From positions 178,326,516-178,390,515 of the forward strand of contig OX465281.1 of assembly GCA_949987705.1 (NCBI GenBank): a stretch of 64,000 nucleotides of DNA. The letters run 5' to 3'. Both the position numbers and the translations under genes were made by a program. The notes beneath the pieces were generated by a model that saw only the letters and a program-made list of their open reading frames with translations, was not told the DNA's origin and ran no database searches. Positions within the stretch are counted from its first letter, which is position 1, and the number at the start of each line of letters is the position of its first letter. Source of the stretch: Thereva unica. Its lineage: Eukaryota; Arthropoda; Insecta; Diptera; Therevidae. This document shows, in pieces, positions 57,072 through 64,000 of this stretch.

Positions 57072-57700
57072 TCCCCACAGGATATTTGTAGAGCATTGAA
57101 AACCCTACAAAATGGGGTTTTCTAGACCTCGATCAGATAATTTTTCGTCGAGTAAAGCTAGAAACCCCTTAAAAAGGCCATTTTTTTTCAAAACTCATAC
57201 CTCTGTTTCTCTGCAATATTAGGGTATGATTTTTTGGGACATAATACCCTGGTACATATACTTTAAACTGACAAAAGATGAAATTTGTCTCATGTATAGT
57301 TCCTGCATAATTGCAGTATAAACAAAATAGACCCTAATCTTGCACATTGCTCCAATATTAGCAGAGTGGCCCGATTGAAATTTCCAAACCGGTTTCTGAA
57401 AGTATTGGCTAGGGGCTACAATTTGTCTATTTCACCTTTTAATATAAGTTTGGAGAACAATGCTAAAAATGCTTTTGAAAATGGTACATAGGGCGAACAT
57501 TCTCATTCAAATCATACCCTAATATTGCAAAGTAACAGAGGTATGAGTTTTTGAAAAAAAAAAAATGTCGTTTTTAAGGGGTTTTCTAGCATTTCTCGGC
57601 GAAAAATTATCCGATCGAGGTCTAGAAAACCCCATTTTATAGGGTTTTCAATTCTCTACAAAAATCATGTTTAGAGTAACGTGATTCATCCAGTACTTTT
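57046..57700. mobile_element. ~655 bp element with ~187 bp inverted arms
   Basis: The left arm (57046-57232) and right arm (57509-57700) are inverted copies. Examples: GTACTGGATGAATCACGTTA and TAACGTGATTCATCCAGTAC at the ends, AAAACCC.ACAAAATGGGG and its inverse, and TGCAATATTAGGGTATGATT with its inverse. A 276 bp non-coding spacer separates them. The exact ends and target duplication are not resolved (A/T runs at both borders). Long arms with a short centre suggest a foldback-type non-autonomous element. It sits between ORF1 and the endonuclease. Confidence 0.75.
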
Positions 57701-57894
57701 TATTGTATACGCCAAAAACGGAAAAAGTACCCATTTTTGTTGCTAATTATTGTTTAAACAATTCCACATGAGTAAATTTTGGCTGGTTTTTTGGTTTTAG
57801 CAATCTATGAGATACCCCTGAAGTAGTAGTGCAAGCAGTTTGCTGTACAATTTTATAACACGAAAAAATCTCTAATGACTGGTCTATAATGCCA

Positions 57895-58633
57895 TACAAG
57901 GCGGAGGCCTACTAATACTAATAAAGACTTCCCTGAAATATAAAATCGTGTATAGCAGGGATACAGAAAGGTGCTAGAAGCGTGCGTTATATACATCCCT
58001 CTGTCTAGTGGCAGAAGGTTGTATATAATTGCCGCGTACGCACCCCAAACTTCTTAATCCAGGCTATTTATAGAGGAATTGAACTTGCTCTTTCAAACGC
58101 TTCAACTGGAGTCGGAGCAAAATTTTTACTTATTGGCCGGAGATTTAAACGCACGTCATACGGCATGGGGAAACCAAACAGCTAATACCAGGGGCAGCCA
58201 ACTGAATGACTGGTTGGTCCAAAATAGAATTCAGCGAAAAATTAACCTTCTCGCTACAGACATACCATCATACCCAGGCGGTGGGTCGTTTCTGGATTTA
58301 TGCTTGCTAGATTCTCGGATGGGGCTACCAGGGACAAATACGAACGAGACAAACTGCTTAACAACAGTGCCCTACGACAGCGACCATTATGGACTTGAAA
58401 TAACAGTACAAGTCCCTGACGATTCCGTAGAACTCCTGGAATATTGCGAAGTGCACCCTTTTGCATACCAAAAGATGCACTGGCCAAAATTCGAGAAGGC
58501 TATGGAAAGGGCAATACAGAATACCAGACTCCTACTTCCAACGACCAGGAATCTAACCAACAACAAGATTGATTCATATATCTTAAAAATATGGACAGTC
58601 TCATCATACAGACGATGGATAAGACTATACTAA
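57895..58633 (+). pseudogene. Jockey-like ORF2: endonuclease domain
   Basis: The segment begins GGLLILIK (57902), with YIHPSV and AAYAPQTS in shifted frames, then a clean frame 58079-58633. LLAGDLNARHTAWGN is the catalytic DLNA block, GSFLDLCLLDSR and YDSDHYGLEI the SDH block with the catalytic His. The N-terminal third of the domain is absent or replaced by the insertion upstream, and frameshifts lie at both ends. The frame breaks again at 58633. Confidence 0.75.
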
Positions 58634-58706
58634 GAACGCAAAAAAGAACAGCACGGACTGCTACAGGAATGTAACGATCGACGCACTGCACAAATACAAA
58701 AGTCGA

Positions 58707-59161
58707 GTGTTGACGAGACTGAAAGCCCTTCACCGCCAGTTTCGAGACCGAACGAGTCCGGAGATCGTAACTCTTAAATCGGTTATGAAAAATCTCCAAC
58801 ATCTATTGAAACAACAATACTCACATTCTGTGAATCTGTATTGGAACAACAAGATTCGTACTATTCAAACTAATAGCGCGAGCATGTTCCCACAGATAAA
58901 TAGAATCTTTAGGAGCAAAACCCATAACCGATTAGACAAGCTGCGCATCCCTCGGACTCGGTCTAACGAAGAGCTCTTGAGGTCTGCGGGCTTGAATACG
59001 GAAGAAATCAACCGCATAGACGACAATTACTGTATAGAGGACGAGCAGGAGTAGGTGGATTTCGTGAGGTCCTACTATCAAGGAATTTATTCGGTGAACA
59101 CCAGTGTTCGGGCGAATTTTGACCTTGAGAATAGGTCCTTACTGAACCATTTCAGATTGTC
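58707..59161 (+). pseudogene. Jockey-like ORF2: linker between endonuclease and RT
   Basis: 58707-59054 (RLKALHRQFRDRTSPEIVTL, LLKQQYSHSVNLYWNNKI) is the usual region upstream of the RT. A single in-frame TAG (59052-59054) interrupts it, and coding then continues in the same frame (VDFVRSYYQGIYSV) up to the MITE at 59165. Confidence 0.7.
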
Positions 59162-59164
59162 TAA

Positions 59165-59638
59165 AGCCCTGGACAGACATGTGATTTCGATATCATAATA
59201 TTGAGATCACGATATCAAATAACTAAGTAGTGACAGACATAATATTATGATATCTGTGGCAGTTGTATTTTTGACAGTTGGAATTTAAATTTCTAAGCGT
59301 TCGCAAATATTTCTTTATTTCAGGTTCGTATTCTACTTTAATAAATAGTTACTATAGTAACTATACAAAACTAAACAAATATAAAAATTTTAAAGGTAAC
59401 TTGATATTTCAAAAGAGCAAAAGTTTGAGTTTTTATAATTTCCGCTAGCGAAAAATAGCGCTGCTCTCACTAGAAATTATTCATATCATGTTAATATTAT
59501 GAAAATCAGCTGTGTTTCGATATTACGTTAATATCATGTTGTTGCGTTTTGATATTATGATATGGGGGTGACAGACATATCCGAATATTACAATATTAGG
59601 AATATTATGATATCGAAATCACATGTCTGTCCAGGGCT
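59165..59638. mobile_element. 474 bp MITE, 38 bp perfect TIR, TAA duplication
   Basis: Starts AGCCCTGGACAGACATGTGA and ends with the exact inverse; the two 38 bp ends are identical. It is flanked by TAA at 59162-59164 and 59639-59641. Deleting the element and one TAA joins the two halves of the Jockey-like ORF2 in frame, which proves both boundaries. TGACAGACAT also recurs internally near 59231 and 59570. The TWA duplication suggests PIF/Harbinger, but the internal sequence has no transposase. Confidence 0.9.
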
Positions 59639-59641
59639 TAA

Positions 59642-61317
59642 TGAAATTGAAGCTTGGAAATCTGAGAATCGATCAATCATCGAATTCAGTGAAGACTGCC
59701 CAGCGAATGATATTCCCGCGGCCCAACTAAATTCTACTTTCATTAGAAAAATTGATCTCCTGTTAATATTTCGCCACCTAAACAATAAGAAGTCGTCCGG
59801 GGTGGATGGTATCCCAAACATCGTGCTAAAGAATTTGCCTCTGGTAACCATAGACACATACACCACTTTGTTTAACAACGCGTTAAACAACGCCCATTTT
59901 CCAGGACACTGGAAGACGGCAGTGGTGTACCCAATACCCAAAAAGGGTAAAGATAAAAGTAACCCTGCTAATCTTCGGTCAATTAGTTTGCTTCCGAATA
60001 TCAGCAAGGTGATTAATAGATCATTATCCAAATGGGTTGAGGAAAAAAAGATAATTCCCGATAACCAATTCGGATTCCGGGCAGGTCATGACACTATTCA
60101 TGCCGTGTCGAAATTGGTATCAGACATACACTGGAACTTCATGAAAGGCCAGTGTACCGGAGCATGCCTGATCGTCGATTTTGAGAAGGCATTCGATACA
60201 GTATGGATCGAAGGTCTTCTCTACAAACTGGTCAAGCTCGGCATGTCAGGACCCCAGCTATACACGATTTATAATATGATCTCAAAGAAGAAGTTCGTCG
60301 TCTAAAGTGGCAACTTCACTTCCAGTAGGGTCTTTGACATTAAAAATGGTCTGCAACAGGGTGCGGTGAACTCGCCGCTCTTATTTAATATCTTTACGAG
60401 TGACCTAATTAGTTCACTCCGCTTCGCTTTGGCGTATGCGGATGGCCTGATTGTGTACAGGACGGGGCCGAAGATTGGAGTGATCCAGACGCTCCTACAA
60501 TGTGACTTCGAAACAATCGAACGCTATAGTGATGATTGGAAGTTGAAGATCAATGTTAGCAAATGCGAATCGATCCTCTTTCGTACTGTTCTAAAAAGAG
60601 CTTCCTACGATGTACAGAGGAACTGGAAAACTTTTAAAATTTCGAACAATGCTGGACAAGCATTAGAAAGGAAATCGGAAGTGAAATACCTTGGGCTTTG
60701 GCTGGATCAGTACTTGTATTTCAATAGAAATGTAAGTGCTGCTCTGGATAAGGCAAACAAGGCGTTTCACATGACTAAAAGGCTTTTCTACAGCAGACAC
60801 CTAAGCTCACGGGTAAAGATGATCTGCTACCAAGTCTTGGTCAGACCGATTTTAACTTATGGTTGCCCAGTGTGGTTCAACATATCTCCCTTTTATATGG
60901 AAAAGCTTCGGGTTTTCGAAAGACAATGCTTACGGGCGTGCTTAAGGTTGTATCGGACACCCGAATCTGGCTTCACGAAGTTTCACGCCAACAATTTTCT
61001 TTACGATAAGGCATCTGTTAATAGGATCGACAACTTCATAATCAAGTTGATTCGAGGCCATATTGCTAGAGCGACGGAGAGCGACAATCCTCTCATTCGG
61101 GGATCGTTCTACCCGAACGCGAGATACCACAGAACAGCTTGTGATCGGGGTGCCTCTCTTCTACCACTTGCATCGCAGGGCGTGTGACAAGCGATATAAT
61201 TATACTGAAGAGGATGGGAATGTTCAGGAGCTCTTGAGGTTCAGTACCAGAATCTCAGAAAGAAACAAAAAAGATACCGCCAACGCCTACTCATTATACT
61301 GGGGGTTGGGCGACTAA
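59642..61317 (+). pseudogene. Jockey-like ORF2: reverse transcriptase
   Basis: RT motifs: NNKKSSGVDGIPNIVLKN, WKTAVVYPIPKKGKD, LRSISLLPNISKV, DNQFGFRAGHDT, IVDFEKAFDTVW (motif A), NGLQQGAVNSPLLFNIF (motif B), ALAYADGLIVY (motif C), VKYLGLWLDQYLYF (thumb) and ILTYGCPVW. An in-frame TAA (60303-60305) splits 59642-60302 from 60306 onward. Motif C has YADG instead of YADD, so the second catalytic aspartate is lost. A frameshift near 61187 moves the C-terminus (ERNKKDTANAYSLYWGLGD) to another frame. Stop TAA at 61315-61317 is the target duplication of the next MITE. Confidence 0.8.
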
Positions 61318-61795
61318 AGGGGAGTTTACATCCCAGACTCAAATTGGAAGAACAAAGTGGCCCTGTACAAAATGCAAGCGCAAAGTTTCGTCGAAAGCTC
61401 GAAACTTTTTACAACTGTCAAATGGAAATTTTTTAACACTATCCCAGAGAAAACAATTTAATTAGCTGCAAAGCCTTTTTATTAGTTTCAAACATTTTTA
61501 CATTTCGTTTTTGATTTTTCAAACTGTCGAAAACAAGGTAAATATGCAAAAACTTCTAACAAAACCACAAGAAACCGCGAAAGTGACATCTAGTAGGCAC
61601 TAGAATACTTAAATTTAACGAAACTAAAAGCTTTTTTCCGACATTCGCATTCGTAAAGTAGAATAGAACTCTACTTTGAGGCTGCCGTTTGCTGTTGCCA
61701 CTTTGGTGAAACAGAGACAGAGCCATACTATCTTCTATGCGATAAAAGAGTTCAGATTTGCGCTTCCACTTTGAGGCTGGGATGTAAACTCCTCT
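61318..61795. mobile_element. 478 bp MITE, TAA duplication
   Basis: Left end AGGGGAGTTTACATCCCAGA and right end inverse to AGAGGAGTTTACATCCCAGC; 24 of 26 bases match over the full TIR. Flanked by TAA at 61315-61317 and 61796-61798. The internal sequence is non-coding. A related right terminus is at 11602-11639, also followed by TAA. It differs in sequence from the other two TWA-type MITEs. Confidence 0.8.
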
Positions 61796-62500
61796 TAATT
61801 ATTGCGTATTCGCCCTTAAATTATTAGATATAGACTAGTTTAGCTTGTAATTTAGACTTAACGATTAGCTTAGGGCTTAGATAGGATTAGTTATAGTTTT
61901 TACTTAGTAATAGATTTAGTTTTAAGTAAGATTACGTGCGAGCTGCCACGAGCTGTTGTTTGTCTGCTCTTTTTTGTTTTGTTAGTTTTGCTAACACGAG
62001 CCCGTCCGAGGCAGGTCCTCCGCTGTACCCCGTCCGGATAGTTTTGTGTTTAGGTTAATTAGCTTGTAAGTAAGTGGTGCGAGCTTTCACGAACTTGAGC
62101 TCTAGCATCACTCGAGTCTGTGGAAGCCCGTCGCCTGGACGGGGGTCACCTGAGAGGATTTTATCGTCTCCGCTGTCCCCCGCCCAGATAGTGCTAGATC
62201 TAAGTCATAGAATTAAGTAGTTGTAAGGTTCTATATAAAAAAAATATAGTGTCTAAGTTTTTTTTCCAATTTTTCTTAGACTTAAGTTGATAATGTTTTC
62301 CTTTTAGAGATAAAATGTAATTATAAAATAGAAAAGTTTTAGCCGAAAGGCATAAGCTAATTTAAGACATAGATTAATTTAGAGTGCCTGCTGAGGGCCA
62401 GTAAGTTAGATAGATTAGAATAGGCTAGAATAATTAACTTTAAGCGTTTAGTTAAATTTATATTAAGATAGATGTTAAGGTGAATAAAATGATTTTTAAA
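61796..62500 (+). mobile_element. Jockey-like LINE 3' region with tandem duplication
   Basis: Non-coding, rich in TTAG motifs. 61935-62068 and 62072-62226 are diverged copies of one segment (shared GCGAGCT..CACGA.CT, AGCCCGTC, TCCGCTGT.CCCCG.CC.GATAGT, TTGTAAG). Ends near GTGAATAAAATG, which includes an AATAAA polyadenylation signal. Assignment to the LINE rests on position. Confidence 0.55.
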
Positions 62501-62807
62501 ACTGAAACTGATCCCGGCTCCAAGCAGTTTTAAAAGTGGATAGAATTTAGTTGGGGGGCTGCTTTGGTAAAGCCATTCTCGGGCTTAAAAAGAAAAAAAG
62601 GCAATTGCAAAAGATGAAGAAAATAAAAGCTTTTCGATACCGAATCACCTACCCACAGGCGCCCATGAATATTTCTTCTTTTAAAAAAAAATTTTTTTGT
62701 CTGTAAAGAGGGTTTACGGACGATAGTTTAACGTGACAACGTCATGAGAAAACATTGATGAAATGATTGCATACTTTTTAGTCAATTGTAACATAACCTA
62801 TTATGTC
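62501..62807. other. Unassigned spacer
   Basis: A/T-rich, no recognisable feature; ends where L-B similarity starts. Confidence 0.35.
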
Positions 62808-64000
62808 GAACCAACAATTATCGAGGTGAAGACAGCAATAAAATCGCTGAAAAATGGAAAAGCGCCGGGAATAGACCAAGTAACCGCCGAGATGATCAAA
62901 GCTGGAGGTGATGTCTTATCACAACGACTTCATGTCCTCATAACACACATATGGCATTTGGATCGTGTCCCTTCGGTATGGAAGAAAGCGATCGTTGTCC
63001 CAATTTTGAAGAAAGGCGACAGTCGGGAATGCAAGAATTATCGCGGTATTAGCCTTCTTTCGATCGTCGGTAAAGTATTTACGAAAATAATACAATCGAG
63101 GCTACAGAAACATCGAGAGCAAACGAGCCGGGAGGAACAAGCGGGATTTAGACCACATCGAGGATGCATTGATCAAATATTCGCCCTCCGTCAGTTAATG
63201 GAAGAAAGAATTCGTTGCGGCAAACGAATTGTCATCGTTTTCATCGATTTCAAATCCGCTTTCGATTGCATCGATTGGAACAGCTTGTGGAGAGTCTTGG
63301 TAACCGAACACGTGCCATTGAGAATCATCCAACTTCTCCAAGCGTCGTACGATGGCTCAACCAGCAGCGTTCGTATTCGAAACGACTTATCCGAGGAGTT
63401 CCCGATTCAGACGGGTGTCCGACAGGGAGACGTCGCTTCGCCACTTCTCTTCAACGTTGTGATCGACGCGATTATGCGTGAAGCATTCGATGGACGACTC
63501 GGAGTTCAATACGACGACAACAACTTCGTAACAGACTTAATGTTCGCCGACGATAGCGCTGTTTTCGCCGACACGGATGCCGAAGCAACGGACATCTTAT
63601 ACGATATTTCCCGCATCGCCCAATCATACGGGTTAAAAATCAATGCGGGAAAGACCAAAGTGCTCACAACGGATGGATCAAGAGCCAGTGTTCACCTCGA
63701 TGGAACCCAAATCGAACAGGTTCCAAGGTTCAAATATTTGGGATCATTGGTTGAGGAAACGAAAGTAGCATCGACGGCCGACGTTCACAGCCGTATCGGT
63801 CAGGCAACAGCAACATTCGCCTCGCTCAAGTGGTGCATATGGAAACGAGCAAATATCTCCATCAAAACAAAACTACGTCTTTACCGAACGTTGATTCTTC
63901 CGATTCTTCTTTATGGATCTGAAACGTGGACATTGCTCAAACCGGACGTTAAGAAGCTCGAGGTCTTCCAAATGCGATGTTTGAGGCAGATCCTCCGTGT
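62808..64000 (+). CDS. L-B (RTE-like) reverse transcriptase, truncated by the window edge
   Basis: About 397 codons without a stop from 62808 to the window end, with no ATG at the border because the element is 5'-truncated. RT motifs: LKNGKAPGIDQVTAEMIKAG, WKKAIVVPILKKGDS, YRGISLLSIVGKVFT, EEQAGFRPHRGCIDQI, VFIDFKSAFDCIDW (motif A), GVRQGDVASPLLFNVV (motif B), DLMFADDSAVFAD (motif C), FKYLGSLVEE (thumb) and LPILLYGSETWT. All catalytic aspartates are present. The last residues, KPDVKKLEVFQMRCLRQIL, are the first residues of the fragment at 10155-10625, which supplies the missing C-terminus of this family. The endonuclease is absent. Confidence 0.85.

Larger units (their letters stand above)
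56260..62500 (+). mobile_element. Jockey-like LINE interrupted by three TIR elements
   Basis: Order: ORF1 gag-like protein (to 57071), long-TIR insertion (57046-57700), endonuclease (57895-58633), linker (58707-59161), MITE (59165-59638), RT (59642-61317), MITE (61318-61795), and 3' region (61796-about 62500) ending in GTGAATAAAATG. The 3' region contains an imperfect tandem duplication (61935-62226). The ORF1 zinc knuckles plus EN/RT ORF2 place it in the Jockey clade. Dead through stops, frameshifts and a mutated active site. Confidence 0.8.

Noticed and set aside
59165..59638. piggyBac-type element
   Set aside because: Flanks are TAA, not TTAA, and frame restoration fixes the duplication at three bases.

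Overview
This 64 kb window is a piece of an animal nuclear genome, most likely an arthropod and probably an insect. It is AT-rich, has no operons or long host reading frames, and is dense in decayed non-LTR retrotransposons (LINEs) of types common in insects (Jockey-like, RTE-like, R1-like, and types with a C-terminal RNase H). Around these lie a tRNA-derived SINE family and many short non-autonomous DNA transposons with terminal inverted repeats (TIRs). I found no intact host gene. The species cannot be named from sequence alone. Family letters below are mine. L-A is a Jockey/CR1-group LINE with a poly(A) tail. L-B, L-C and L-D are RTE-like LINEs. L-E covers LINEs with an RNase-H-type C-terminus. 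The Jockey-like element lies at 56.3-62.5 kb.

Layout. 1-4.6 kb: two adjacent palindromes in otherwise unassigned DNA. 4.67-6.2 kb: an antisense L-D copy that carries both a complete SINE (4740-5194) and a 151 bp MITE (5324-5474). 8.5-11.6 kb: L-C and L-B fragments. 14.8-19.5 kb: SINE, L-D, L-E, a transposase relic, L-A and L-C fragments. 21.9-25.6 kb: an internally deleted L-A, a TIR element with 16 bp repeats, L-D, L-E and L-A pieces. 28.6-29.2 kb: a tandem array of about 120 bp units. 29.9-33.1 kb: the most complete L-A copy (endonuclease plus reverse transcriptase, two frameshifts, poly(A) tail). 33.1-37.8 kb: LINE, SINE and MITE remnants. 39.2-40.2 kb: two TIR elements, one hAT-like. 42.9-46.0 kb: a 2,686 bp TIR element inside an antisense LINE. 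48.4-52.3 kb: LINE pieces, including a 638-codon open RT frame (49041-50957), and an unidentified broken coding segment. 56.3-62.5 kb: a Jockey-like LINE broken by three TIR elements. 62.8-64 kb: L-B, open to the window edge.

The most interesting system is the L-A LINE and its dependents. The 5' end of L-A has a long multi-stem hairpin around an invariant GCATAACA loop. The stems differ between copies but stay complementary, which is compensatory change. The same hairpin sits in the body of the tRNA-headed SINE, and the last ~45 bp of the SINE match the L-A 3' end. A third form (21960-22297) is L-A 5' hairpin plus L-A 3' end with the whole coding region missing. Together they suggest a series: full LINE, internally deleted LINE, then a tRNA-headed SINE that keeps both LINE ends. 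The second theme is nesting. Several TIR elements have TAA or TTA target duplications and sit inside LINEs, and in two cases the empty site can be reconstructed from the reading frame or from a paralogous copy.
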